Source: Paenibacillus melissococcoides (lineage in GTDB: Bacteria; Bacillota; Bacilli; Paenibacillales; Paenibacillaceae). Taken from it: a stretch of 64,000 nt of DNA. The notes under the pieces were generated by a model, which saw only the letters and a list, made by a program, of their open reading frames with translations, had not been told where the DNA came from and did no database searches. The stretch is taken from positions 219,916-283,915 of the forward strand of contig CALYLO010000012.1 in the NCBI GenBank assembly GCA_944800085.1, in the 5' to 3' direction. Positions 19,622 through 28,302 of the stretch are shown here, piece by piece; the stretch's first letter is position 1; each line of letters starts with the position of its first letter. A program made the translations under genes and the position numbers.

Positions 19622-22600
19622 ATGAACATATTGAAGATTTACATAACAGACCTTCGCAACATTATTAAAAATCCGGCTGCAATCATTGTTATTTTGGCGG
19701 TAGTTATTCTCCCTTCCTTATATGCCTGGTTCAATATTCTTCCGTCCTGGGATCCGTACGCCAATACGAAGGATGTCTCGGTGGCCGTTGTCAATCTGGA
19801 TAAGGGGTCCGAAGTCCAGGATAAAAGCATCAATGTGGGCGAGAAGGTCATCGAATCGTTGAAGGAGAACGATAAATTAGGATGGCGGTTTGTGGATAAA
19901 GAGGAGGCGATGGAAGGCGTCAACCATGGGGATTATTATGCGGCCATCGTCATTCCGGAAGATTTCTCCGAGAAGTTAACCTCTATTATTTCAAGTCACC
20001 CTGAGAAGGCGGAATTAGATTATTTCATCAATCAGAAGGTCAATGCGATCGCGCCGAAGGTGACATCGGCCGGGGCGACGGGGGTAACGTCAACGATCCG
20101 CAGCAATTTCGTGAAAGAGGCAAACGGCGCCATCTTTGAAATTTTCAACGAGATTGGCGTGGAGCTGGAAGGGAACAAGCCTTCGATTCTGAAAATGAAG
20201 GACAATCTTTTCAAATTGGAAGAGAATATTCCCGAGATTGAAAGCATGATTCGGAAAGGCCAAGTCGATTTAATAAAAGCGGATGACATTATCAAAAAAG
20301 CGGAAACGGCGATTTCTTTAATCAAGGATTTCGAAAAAGAGAAAAAAGATGCGGTTGATTCCGATGTGGAACGGTTCCTGGATAAGGGAGATGAAACCTT
20401 TGAGAAGACCATTCCGGTCGTAAAAAAGGATTTGCAGGCCTTGCAAAATACGATGACCGAAATGTCGGCGATGACCGATGCGATTAATTCCAACCTTGAT
20501 CTCCGCGTCGTGGAACAAGAGCTGAGCAAAAAAAGCGATGAACTGAATTCGGGGATATGGTCATTGCAGAAGCTGATTACGAGAATCGAGGGCGTCAATC
20601 AATCTCTTACCACTGGCGGAGTTATGAATGATATTGTTTCCTCGCTGTATGATATGAAAAACAAATTGGAAGATTTGAATGGCCAATTGGAGAGAGCGCG
20701 CCGCATCGTTGCCGACAATAAAGAGCTGGCTGTGGACAAGCTGAAGGAAATTCAGCGAACGGCACTCAAAATTAATGACTTGATTGGCCAGTTCCGAACG
20801 GATCTGGATAATCGCATCGTCCCAGCGCTGACGAAGGCATTGGATGATGTGGAGCAGGCCGGCAAGCGATACCGGGAGCAATTAACCCGCGTGCAGGACC
20901 TGATAAAAAAGGCGAAGGATCAGCTTGCGCAGGCCGATGGCAGTACCATTGCCGACAAATGGAAAGAGATTGCGGCCTCGTTATCCGAAGCGGCAAGCCA
21001 ACTCGAAAACAGCTTGGGTTCGCTTGATAAACTGATCGAAAAAGTAGAAGAGATCTCCAAATTAACGGGTACCGATTATCAATGGCTCATTGACATGTTG
21101 AATAACATGAAAACGAACGCGGGGAGCTTGCAAGAGCTGCTCGATAAAATCAATAAGGAACTTGAAAAGAACAATGTGCCAGAGCTTGTGAGCAGTCTGA
21201 TTGGAAAGTTTTTGGACAAGGCCGAGGTTATGGCCGGCCAATTGGCTGACAGCTATGACAATGTCATCGCCCCGGGATTTAAGTCAAACCGCAGCACTAT
21301 CGAGAAACTCATTAACGAGGCGCGCGAAAAATCAGGAAAATTGCAGGATGCCGCCATTTCCGTTGTGAAGTTGACGGATAAATTATTGGCCAAAGATTTT
21401 AATAAAGTAGAAGATCAGCTTCGAAATGCGGCGGCGCGCACGAAGGATGGCCAAAATGCGATCAGCAAACTCATCGATGTCGCGGAAAACATGAAACGGT
21501 CCGTAGATGACGGGGCGATTGAGGATGTGATTGCGAAGCTTCGGAACATAGAGAGCCGAATGGAAGATATCTCGAAGGCGTTGGTTCGAGCCAGCGAATT
21601 TGCCGGCGACGCGAATAAGCCAACGAAGGATACGCTTAATCAGATTAGCTCGGTGACGAAGGATGCGGCTGCCTCCATCGATGATGCGGTGGAGACGATT
21701 GATAAGGATGTGGTCCCTGGCTTCCACCGTTCGATGGAAAAATCGCGGCAAGGTCTGGAATTCGTCCGGAAAATTGAAAACGAACTGTTCGCCGCGATTC
21801 CGAAAATCGAATCGGCCTTGGCCGAGGTGAAGGATAAAGTTCGCTTGGGTGAAACGGAATTAGACAAAGTGAACGGAGAGTTCCCGGAGGTTAGCAGAAA
21901 GGTCAGGGATATTGCCGCCAAAATTCGTTCATTTGAAGAAACGGGCGATTTGGATGAAGTCATCAAGCTGCTGACCGGGGATGCGGAGCAAGAAAGTGAT
22001 TTCTTCGCGGAGCCCGTGCTGCTGAAGGAGCATGACCTGTTCCCGATTCCGAACTATGGTTCGGCGATGTCGCCGTTCTTCACGACGCTGGCGCTGTGGG
22101 TGGGCGGACTGCTCCTGATATCGATGATGATTGTCGATATTGAAAATAAGCATGAGTACAAGAGCTATGAAGCATATTTCGGCCGGCTGCTTACGTTTCT
22201 CACGTTAGGCATCGGGCAGGCGACGATTGTCACGCTGGGCGATATGTTTCTTTTGAAAACCTATGTTCTTCATAAATTTTGGTTTGTTCTGTTTGGGATA
22301 TACATCAGTATTATATTCGTCACGATCGTATACACGCTTGTGTCCGTCTTCGGGAATGTCGGGAAAGCATTATCCATCATCCTGCTCGTATTCCAGCTGG
22401 CAAGCTCCGGCGGGACATTTCCGATTCAGATGACACCGGCCTTCTTCCAGAAGCTGCACCCGTTTTTACCGTTTACCCATGCCATTACGATTATGAGGGA
22501 AGCGGTCGGGGGAATTCTGTGGCCTGTCGTCACGAAGCATATGTTAATCCTGCTTATTTATGTCGGAATTGCGTTCGTGCTGGGAGTCGCCTTGAAGAAG

Positions 22601-22660
22601 ACGATCAATAAATCGAGCGATAAATTTTTGCAAAAGGCGAAGAAAAGCAAGCTGCTGTAA
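19622..22660 (+). CDS. YhgE/Pip-domain membrane protein
   Basis: 1012 residues. An N-terminal membrane segment (about residues 15-38, with the family phrase LPSLYAWFNI) is followed by an extracytoplasmic head, a very long coiled-coil region (about 190-790), and a C-terminal ABC-2-like block of about five membrane segments (from 815; ALWVGGLLLISMMI, GKALSIILLVFQLASSGGTFP). This is the YhgE/Pip (phage infection protein) architecture, related to EsaA of type VII secretion. The coiled coil is much longer than the membrane part. The ribosome binding site is weak. There are no ESX genes nearby, so a link to type VII secretion is only a family-level suggestion. Confidence 0.88.
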   Translation: MNILKIYITDLRNIIKNPAAIIVILAVVILPSLYAWFNILPSWDPYANTKDVSVAVVNLDKGSEVQDKSINVGEKVIESLKENDKLGWRFVDKEEAMEGVNHGDYYAAIVIPEDFSEKLTSIISSHPEKAELDYFINQKVNAIAPKVTSAGATGVTSTIRSNFVKEANGAIFEIFNEIGVELEGNKPSILKMKDNLFKLEENIPEIESMIRKGQVDLIKADDIIKKAETAISLIKDFEKEKKDAVDSDVERFLDKGDETFEKTIPVVKKDLQALQNTMTEMSAMTDAINSNLDLRVVEQELSKKSDELNSGIWSLQKLITRIEGVNQSLTTGGVMNDIVSSLYDMKNKLEDLNGQLERARRIVADNKELAVDKLKEIQRTALKINDLIGQFRTDLDNRIVPALTKALDDVEQAGKRYREQLTRVQDLIKKAKDQLAQADGSTIADKWKEIAASLSEAASQLENSLGSLDKLIEKVEEISKLTGTDYQWLIDMLNNMKTNAGSLQELLDKINKELEKNNVPELVSSLIGKFLDKAEVMAGQLADSYDNVIAPGFKSNRSTIEKLINEAREKSGKLQDAAISVVKLTDKLLAKDFNKVEDQLRNAAARTKDGQNAISKLIDVAENMKRSVDDGAIEDVIAKLRNIESRMEDISKALVRASEFAGDANKPTKDTLNQISSVTKDAAASIDDAVETIDKDVVPGFHRSMEKSRQGLEFVRKIENELFAAIPKIESALAEVKDKVRLGETELDKVNGEFPEVSRKVRDIAAKIRSFEETGDLDEVIKLLTGDAEQESDFFAEPVLLKEHDLFPIPNYGSAMSPFFTTLALWVGGLLLISMMIVDIENKHEYKSYEAYFGRLLTFLTLGIGQATIVTLGDMFLLKTYVLHKFWFVLFGIYISIIFVTIVYTLVSVFGNVGKALSIILLVFQLASSGGTFPIQMTPAFFQKLHPFLPFTHAITIMREAVGGILWPVVTKHMLILLIYVGIAFVLGVALKKTINKSSDKFLQKAKKSKLL

Positions 22661-22677
22661 GGATTTCCAAATTAGGG

Positions 22678-22706
22678 TTGTCAATTGCCGCTGCATCGTA
22701 TACAAT
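22678..22706 (+). promoter_or_regulatory. Promoter upstream of comFA
   Basis: TTGTCA (22678-22683), exactly 17 nt, TACAAT (22701-22706). Its transcript would meet the terminator at 22741-22783 after about 30 nt. Confidence 0.6.
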
Positions 22707-22740
22707 CTAGGTAAATCATTGAATTTAGGCGTTGAGCATG

Positions 22741-22783
22741 AAGCACATGCCATCCCGTGACATCGGGTGGGGTGTGCTTTTTT
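22741..22783 (+). terminator. Intrinsic terminator in the comFA leader
   Basis: AAGCACA (22741-22747) pairs with TGTGCTT (22773-22779) and CCCG (22754-22757) with CGGG (22764-22767), giving an imperfect stem with small bulges followed by TTTTTT. It could end the upstream YhgE gene or act as an attenuator, because the predicted promoter lies before it. Confidence 0.7.
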
Positions 22784-22870
22784 GTTGTCTGTTGGTATTG
22801 GCCGGGATGAGGCTGTGCTTCCAACAGTACATGCACAGGCGCCGTGGAATTAAGGAAGGAGAGGGAACGG

Positions 22871-24019
22871 GTGCAAGTAAGAGTTTACGCCGTAAGAACG
22901 GAGACCGGATGGCATATGGGGATGACGTTGGATTGGCGCGTAGATGCAGGCTACTGGTTGTCGGAGGACAGAGGGAAGCGAAGAGGAATGAAGCTGGTCG
23001 TGCTCCAGCCTGCCCTGCCGATATTTATCGGGTTGGCGATGCTTGAGGACTTCGCCGAGTGCGAGGAGATGGATCAGTGGGGGAAGCGGGGGTGGACGAA
23101 ATATTACCGCGATGCGCTGCATAGCTATCGTGAATTGTTGTATCTGTTCACCGATTCCGATCGTCATGGGGAGGAGGAATGGTTCACGGTGATGATATTG
23201 GAAGGGCCGGATACAGAACCGAATGCGCAGGCGGTGAAGGAACGTCAGCAGGAGGCGTATCAGGTAGCGGAAAGCGCGGCAGTGTACCGGATCGAAGAGA
23301 GAGCGACCCGGCGGGCGCCCGCTCTTGAACGGTTGCCGGAGGCGGGCGGCGTGCTGCGCGCTTCGCTGCAAGCGGATGCATGGCAGTTGGCGGAAGCGCT
23401 GCAGGGCAGGCTCGTCTCGGACGAAGAGCTTGTATCCCTTATGGAAGATAAGGGCTGGCACGGATGGATTCCGCTCAGGCATACGTTCGTTCAACTGGGA
23501 TGTCTCCATGGCTGGCTGGAAGTGCGTGCGGGCATTATGCCGGTGGAGGAAGAGGGCAAGCGCTGGGCAAGCAAGGCGATGTCCCGTTGGCGAACGGCTT
23601 CCGCCGCCGTATATCGGTGCAACCGATGCGGCAGCATGGAGGATATGACGGTATCCGCCTGCGCTTCCTGCGGCATCATGGAATGCCGGACTTGCACGCA
23701 CTGTCTGAATCTGGGACGCATTCGATCCTGCTCGCTGCTCGTAGCAGGATCTTCCTTCCGCCCGCCGGCGGCAGCGTCAGGGACAGCGAGACGAGAAGAA
23801 GATCTCGGACCGCGTCTCGCGAAATGGGGATTGGCTCCGGCCCAAGAGGCCGCCAGTAGGGATGCGCTGCGGTATATCGCTTCGGTGCGGCGGGACATCG
23901 ATGGCGGACGTTCTCATGGTTCGGGACAACCCGTGGCGGGTTCCTTTCTGCTCTGGGCCGTGACCGGGGCGGGGAAGACGGAAATGGTCTTACCTCTAAC
24001 CAGACAAACCTTGATATAA
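22871..24019 (+). pseudogene. comFA: comFA, cut after the Walker A motif by a prophage
   Basis: ComFA is the DNA-uptake helicase of the competence system. The start is GTG 22871, placed by AAGGAAGGAGAGG. The visible part has the lineage-specific N-terminal domain, a four-cysteine zinc-finger region (CNRCG, CASCG, CRTCTHC) and the helicase Walker A WAVTGAGKTEM. After MVLPL the homology stops and the frame ends at 24019 in phage-like sequence. All later helicase motifs (DEAD box, motifs III-VI) are missing, so the product should be inactive. The rest of comFA is expected at the right end of the element, outside this window. Excision could restore the gene, as for comK in Listeria (known precedent; inference here). 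Confidence 0.85.
23970..24003 (+). other. Predicted attL junction in comFA
   Basis: Host homology runs through the Walker A codons (GTGACCGGGGCGGGGAAGAC) and fades at about 23990-24000, giving the chimeric end PLTRQTLI. The integrase gene ends about 70 nt away, as is usual for an attP-adjacent int. The exact core needs the right junction, which is not in the window. Confidence 0.6.
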
Positions 24020-24048
24020 TAACGGTTATAAGGCGTATTTGCATACTG

Positions 24049-24070
24049 TGACCATATTTTGACCATACTT
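24049..24070. repeat. Tandem 11-bp repeat next to attL
   Basis: TGACCATATTT is followed directly by TGACCATACTT, one mismatch in 11. It sits between attL and the int stop codon, where integrase arm-type sites often lie, so this may be a pair of integrase arm sites. Confidence 0.45.
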
Positions 24071-25256
24071 AGATGCTGTTGATGAGTTTATCAAACTTAT
24101 CGACCGCATCCTTTTTTAATTGCTTGGTAACATGTAGGTAAACAGTTCGGGTGATCTTCTCGTCTTTTTGGCCAAGTCTTTCCATGATTTCTGTCAGTCC
24201 TACTCCAGCCTCGGCAAGAAGTGACGTATGCGTATGTCTTAGGGAATGCGGGGTAAGGGAGTCACTAAAACCGGATATTTTGAGTAATCTTTTCAAACGC
24301 TGCTCAATCACTTTCGGTTTTTCCGGGTACCCATAAAATTTAGTAAGTTTTGCAAAGATGAAGTCACCGTCGTAGTATTCTTTTCGGTATTGCATCTTCA
24401 CTATATTTTGAAGGGCCTTCAATTTTTTTAATTCCTCTACAACCATGTCATTTATTAATATCACTCTCTTTGAGGTTGTTGTTTTCGGAGTATTCAAAGT
24501 ATATTTAGCGGTGTTATTTGTCTTATTCCAGTAAGTCTTAGTTATACTTATGCTCTTCTCTTCAAAATTGACATCCTTCCACTTCAAGGCACATAATTCC
24601 CCCACGCGCATACCTGTATAAGCTAGGGTTAGGAAAGTAGCATAATCTTTATCCATCCCATGTTCTTTTGCAGTCTGGAGAAAACGGACCAATTCGTCCT
24701 TCTCAAAATATTTCGGAAGTTCTTCGTACTTTTCAAGTTCCTCTACAGTTTTAGTAAAAGCCGGGATTGTTGCCCCTTCAGTTGGGTTAACTTTGATTAT
24801 ATCTAATTCGTGGGCCTTTCCGAAAAGCATCTTGGCAGTGGCGTGGGTGCTTGTGATCGTCTCTTTTGAATAACCACTCTCCTTCAAAGAAATTAAGTAG
24901 TTTTGATACATTTCCTTGGTTACATCTTTTAACATAATGTGTTGAAAAGACTTCAGCAGTCTTCGAATACAGACTTCTCTTGATTGAACTGTGGAGACTT
25001 TAACATTCTTGGTGCTGCTATAAATCTTGAGCCACTTAGGAGCGAATTCCGAGAACGTAGTATCCTTTTCGCTAACAAATGTTCCGTTGGCTACCTGTAG
25101 CTCCACTATGGCGGCATCCAGTTGGGCCTCCTTTTTTGAATTAAACCCCCTCTTGGTTGAAGGTTTCTTTTTCCCGGTTAGGGGATCAACTGCCCCATAA
25201 TACTTGTACATCCACTTGTAACCGTCTTTGGTTTTGTACTTCTGGAAACTTGCCAT
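24069..25256 (-). CDS. int: Tyrosine site-specific integrase
   Basis: 395 residues. The start at 25256 is chosen because GGGAGGG precedes that ATG and the next upstream start has no ribosome binding site. The N-terminus is an arm-type DNA-binding domain (residues 1-60, KYKTKDGYKWMYKYYG), followed by a SAM-like core-binding domain (about 65-165) and the catalytic domain. Catalytic residues visible: Arg217 (YTGMRVGEL), His337 and Arg340 (HSLRH), and nucleophile Tyr373 (TRTVYLHVT); Lys263 is a candidate. All appear intact. It catalyses insertion into and excision from comFA. Confidence 0.95.
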   Translation of the reverse strand: MASFQKYKTKDGYKWMYKYYGAVDPLTGKKKPSTKRGFNSKKEAQLDAAIVELQVANGTFVSEKDTTFSEFAPKWLKIYSSTKNVKVSTVQSREVCIRRLLKSFQHIMLKDVTKEMYQNYLISLKESGYSKETITSTHATAKMLFGKAHELDIIKVNPTEGATIPAFTKTVEELEKYEELPKYFEKDELVRFLQTAKEHGMDKDYATFLTLAYTGMRVGELCALKWKDVNFEEKSISITKTYWNKTNNTAKYTLNTPKTTTSKRVILINDMVVEELKKLKALQNIVKMQYRKEYYDGDFIFAKLTKFYGYPEKPKVIEQRLKRLLKISGFSDSLTPHSLRHTHTSLLAEAGVGLTEIMERLGQKDEKITRTVYLHVTKQLKKDAVDKFDKLINSI

Positions 25257-25321
25257 ATTCTGCCCTCCCATAATTGATGAATGTTGTAACGCTCTAGCTT
25301 GGAGGATCAAGCTAGTTGTTT

Positions 25322-26263
25322 TTAGTTATCAGTATCTAATGAAAACTCGACTGACTTAACAATACCAATAAAATCAAACTCGGCTTCCTCGGCGGCGGTA
25401 ATTGTAATTGGAGGATATTTGGAATTTTCTGATTGCAGTATATATCCCGTGTTCGTTTTGAAAACTCGTCTAATTAGTACTTCCTCATTATAGGTCAAAG
25501 CGTAAATTTTCCCATCAGAAATAATGAAACTTCCCTCATCTTCATCTATTACGCCATCGCCATCTATTTGACAAAACAGTTTTGCGCCTGTGTTAATACC
25601 GGCCCCGGCCATGCTATCGTCATCTGCGATTATATAAATGTATTGGCCGAATCTAATTTTGCTGGTCGGCACCCATTCATACCCTTCCTCACCGGTTCTC
25701 AAGTCCAAAAGTTTAATTCTATTTATCGAACCTTCTTGAATAGTTCTAATTGTTTTATTGATTCGCTCAGGGTCTATTCCAGCTTCTTCCCCAATATTTT
25801 TTAGCAAATGCGGGTGAGAAAACACAATTCTGTTATAATGGTTGATAACAAAATCGATTCTTTCCTCGTAGGGGATATTTTTTATTTTTTGAACTTGATC
25901 CGAGATTTCCTTCGAGATCTCCTCATTTGTCATATCACCCCATTTCTCATAATCTACAGTGAATGCAGCTACATACGCAGTGTAAGAATCTAGTTTACTT
26001 AAATAGTGAGAGATTACTCCACGCACCTCTTCAGGAGCGCGTTCAATGTAGCCGGCAGCTATCAAAGGCTCGGGGTCCCCGCCAGTAACTTCTGCAAGGA
26101 CTCGCGATATAGAATCATCAGGAGCGGGGCGTTGGCCTAGTCGGAGTTTGCTAATATATGTTGAGTGAATTGTGACACCACGATCTTCGCATTCTTTTAC
26201 AATCTGTTCCAATGTTTTTCCTGAATTAGCGATATACTCTTTTAATATCTCTGAGTAAGTCAA
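25322..26263 (-). CDS. S24-like phage repressor lacking the catalytic lysine
   Basis: 313 residues from a TTG start preceded by AAGGAGTG. It has an N-terminal helix-turn-helix (about residues 5-70, KTLEQIVKECEDRG then TYISKLRLGQ), a helical middle and a C-terminal S24/LexA-like fold. The nucleophile region IIADDDSMAGAGI gives Ser217. Where LexA-like proteins have the catalytic lysine (in a VTIKR-like strand), this protein reads EVLIRRV, with Arg at 265-266, and I see no Ala-Gly cleavage site. It may be a non-cleavable repressor that is relieved by other means (inference). It is divergent from cro. Confidence 0.82.
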   Translation of the reverse strand: MTYSEILKEYIANSGKTLEQIVKECEDRGVTIHSTYISKLRLGQRPAPDDSISRVLAEVTGGDPEPLIAAGYIERAPEEVRGVISHYLSKLDSYTAYVAAFTVDYEKWGDMTNEEISKEISDQVQKIKNIPYEERIDFVINHYNRIVFSHPHLLKNIGEEAGIDPERINKTIRTIQEGSINRIKLLDLRTGEEGYEWVPTSKIRFGQYIYIIADDDSMAGAGINTGAKLFCQIDGDGVIDEDEGSFIISDGKIYALTYNEEVLIRRVFKTNTGYILQSENSKYPPITITAAEEAEFDFIGIVKSVEFSLDTDN

Positions 26264-26305
26264 CTCGTTTCACTCCTTAAATAAAAAGACTCTTTACAAA
26301 TAGGC

Positions 26306-26399
26306 TAGACAAATATGCCTAGATACATACTAGCCTGATTTGTCTGTCTTGACAAGCCCCAAACACGTGTGCTATCTTCACATTAGACAAAACAGTCTA
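26306..26399. promoter_or_regulatory. Three operator-like 16-mers between repressor and cro
   Basis: Copies resemble TAGACAAATCAGNCTA. Site 1 is TAGACAAATATGCCTA (26306-26321), site 2 lies on the minus strand at 26331-26346, and site 3 is TAGACAAAACAGTCTA (26384-26399), whose ends form a TAGAC...GTCTA palindrome. They flank the cro promoter. Repressor and Cro binding is inferred. Confidence 0.7.
26349..26378 (+). promoter_or_regulatory. cro promoter
   Basis: TTGACA (26349-26354), 18 nt, TATCTT (26373-26378), lying between operators 2 and 3. Confidence 0.6.
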
Positions 26400-26422
26400 G
26401 TTCATAGTTAGGAGGTGAGACA

Positions 26423-26638
26423 GTGGCGGAGAAGCACCCCAACAAGCTACGCGAACTGCGTAAAAAGTCAGGTTACACGCAAGAAAGATTAGGAAAGCAG
26501 TTTAAGAAACAAAAGGATTTTACTGTTATATCAAGGTGGGAGAGAGGGGTTGTTCGTCCTTCGGCGAGCCATCTTATTGAGTTATGCAAAATATTAGAGG
26601 TTGATGATCCATCGGATATTTTTTTTGAAATTAACTAG
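26423..26638 (+). CDS. Cro-like XRE-family regulator
   Basis: 71 residues, GTG start behind AGGAGGTGAG. It is a single helix-turn-helix XRE domain (NKLRELRKKSGYTQERLG, FTVISRWERGVVRPSASH). Placed divergently from the repressor as the first gene of the early operon, it should be the Cro counterpart that favours lytic growth. Its stop codon lies inside a fourth operator copy. Confidence 0.85.
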   Translation: MAEKHPNKLRELRKKSGYTQERLGKQFKKQKDFTVISRWERGVVRPSASHLIELCKILEVDDPSDIFFEIN

Positions 26639-26651
26639 ACAGATTAGTCTG
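26636..26651. promoter_or_regulatory. Fourth operator copy overlapping the cro stop codon
   Basis: TAGACAGATTAGTCTG matches the operator consensus upstream of cro; its first three bases are the cro stop codon TAG. Confidence 0.6.
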
Positions 26652-26694
26652 GCTCGTTAGTGAGTGTACATACATTCAGAAGGGGGGTACGAAG

Positions 26695-27018
26695 TTGAAC
26701 TCTTCCCCAATTTTTCAAGTGATTGTAGACAAAGACTTTGTACAACGACTTGCAAAAGAAGAAGTCAAGCGCTTGGTTGAAGAAACTGGCGCGGGCACCT
26801 GGTGGGATTTGAAGAGGCTTGAAGCCGAAACATGCCGTAAGCGGGATTGGTTGATCGAGAACATACTTCTTAATCCACGATTCAAAGAAGAAATGAAGCT
26901 TATTACGAACGGCTGCGACAACGGCCGCTGGATGTTCAGGGCTGCAGGAATGAGGGCATTCTTGGACAAGCATTTTCAGGAGCTTAACGGCAAGCCTATG
27001 CGGGCTGGCGTTGGGTGA
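26695..27018 (+). CDS. DUF771 phage protein, excisionase-like
   Basis: 107 residues, TTG start behind a GGGGGG tract. The segment TWWDLKRLEAETCRKRDWLIENIL and later GRWMFRAAGMRAFLDKHF match the DUF771 pattern, a family found right after cro in many Gram-positive prophages and thought to carry a winged-helix DNA-binding fold. The role is unproven; it could help in excision or in control of the early operon. Confidence 0.7.
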   Translation: MNSSPIFQVIVDKDFVQRLAKEEVKRLVEETGAGTWWDLKRLEAETCRKRDWLIENILLNPRFKEEMKLITNGCDNGRWMFRAAGMRAFLDKHFQELNGKPMRAGVG

Positions 27019-27100
27019 CTAGTGGAAAGGGTGTAGCCTCAACCGACACCCTGGCAAGCAGGCATGAAGTGATGACTAAATTAATAGGAGGGCTATAGAA

Positions 27101-27328
27101 ATGATGCAGTTGCCAGATGTACAGGATACGGCTGTCGTAGAAGAAATAATCGACTTCTGCCCAGCATGCCGCAGGGCTATTGTTTTCGGTCAGGAAGCAT
27201 GGGAGATCGGCCCGGAGCTGGTATGCTCTAGGGTTTCATGCATTCTCAAGCAGATAAAGGCCGAAAAGAAAAGATCCGGAATGGTTTCTCATTTTGTACC
27301 GCCTGAACGATACAGAAGAACGCAATAA
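27101..27328 (+). CDS. Small cysteine-containing phage protein
   Basis: 75 residues from ATG 27101, preceded by AGGAGGGC. A CPAC pair near residue 20 and a C-x5-C pair near residues 42-47 could bind zinc. There is no recognised family. It lies in the early operon between the DUF771 gene and the coiled-coil gene. Confidence 0.65.
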   Translation: MMQLPDVQDTAVVEEIIDFCPACRRAIVFGQEAWEIGPELVCSRVSCILKQIKAEKKRSGMVSHFVPPERYRRTQ

Positions 27329-27402
27329 GATGACCTAGCGGTGCACGAGGTCATTGATTCCGTGAGCGAAAATGATGGCAGCTAAGGTGGTGAGGGAGAT
27401 AG

Positions 27403-28302
27403 TTGAATAGTCTTTGTGTATTGGCGAATGAACTTCATGAACAAGCAGTGGCGGACTTCAAGGTATCTGAACGATTCGCATACAGCTTCATAATGAAAGT
27501 GAAGCGGATCAGGGATGAGCGCTTGTACAAAGAACTTGGTTATTCTTCATTTGATAACTATTGCGAAACGGCATGGAAAACCAAGCGCGATTTTATGGAT
27601 CAGAGAATTCAAATAGCGGAATCGTTTGGTGAGACACACTTTGCCGATACGTATCGGCAATTAGGCCACAGTAAGTCCTTACTGCTCGCCAGAATGGAAC
27701 CGGATTTGAGGCAGAAGGTCGAATCCAAAGTTGATGTCAGCGAAGCGACGGTTAGACAGCTTAAAGAAGTACAGAAAAGGATTGAAGAAGAGCAATTAAA
27801 GGCGGAGGCCGAACGACGTGCTAAACAGGCTGAAATGGAAAAACAAACGGCAATCCAACAGCATTCCGATGAGCGAGAAAAGCTTCTAGCACAACTTGAT
27901 GCTATGAGAAAAGAAGGGGCCTCGGATTCTCCAGAAATTCTACAACGAGTCAAAGAACTGGAGCAGCAGCTTGAACTTCGGGCTAATCTTCTAAAAAAGG
28001 CGGAGCAAGAGCTTGAGGCTCTCAAACTCCGAGACACGTCCGATTATGACGAAGATGAAGCGAAACGTCAGCGCCAGAAACTTCAACACGAGGCCGACTA
28101 TAACGTTCTCGAGCTTCGAGTACACATTACACGCCTTCTTGAGAAGACGGCTATCACAGGCTATATGCAGGGGGCATTAGCTAAGGCAGATCCTGCAGTA
28201 AAAGAAATGATGTTTGAAAGTATCGAAATGTTGGAGAATTTCACAACTCAAATCAAGGCGGCACTGAATGGCCGGATAATAGGAGGTAATTTGCATGAGT
28301 AA
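27403..28302 (+). CDS. Coiled-coil early phage protein
   Basis: 299 residues, TTG start behind GAGGGAGA. The N-terminal 130 residues are compact (ELGYSSFDNYCETAWKTKRD, QLGHSKSLLLARME), a pattern seen in DUF3102-like or plasmid-borne regulators. Residues 110-215 form a long, highly charged coiled coil, and a helical C-terminus follows. It overlaps the next gene by 8 nt. It may act in DNA replication or partition, but nothing direct supports this. Confidence 0.65.
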   Translation: MNSLCVLANELHEQAVADFKVSERFAYSFIMKVKRIRDERLYKELGYSSFDNYCETAWKTKRDFMDQRIQIAESFGETHFADTYRQLGHSKSLLLARMEPDLRQKVESKVDVSEATVRQLKEVQKRIEEEQLKAEAERRAKQAEMEKQTAIQQHSDEREKLLAQLDAMRKEGASDSPEILQRVKELEQQLELRANLLKKAEQELEALKLRDTSDYDEDEAKRQRQKLQHEADYNVLELRVHITRLLEKTAITGYMQGALAKADPAVKEMMFESIEMLENFTTQIKAALNGRIIGGNLHE

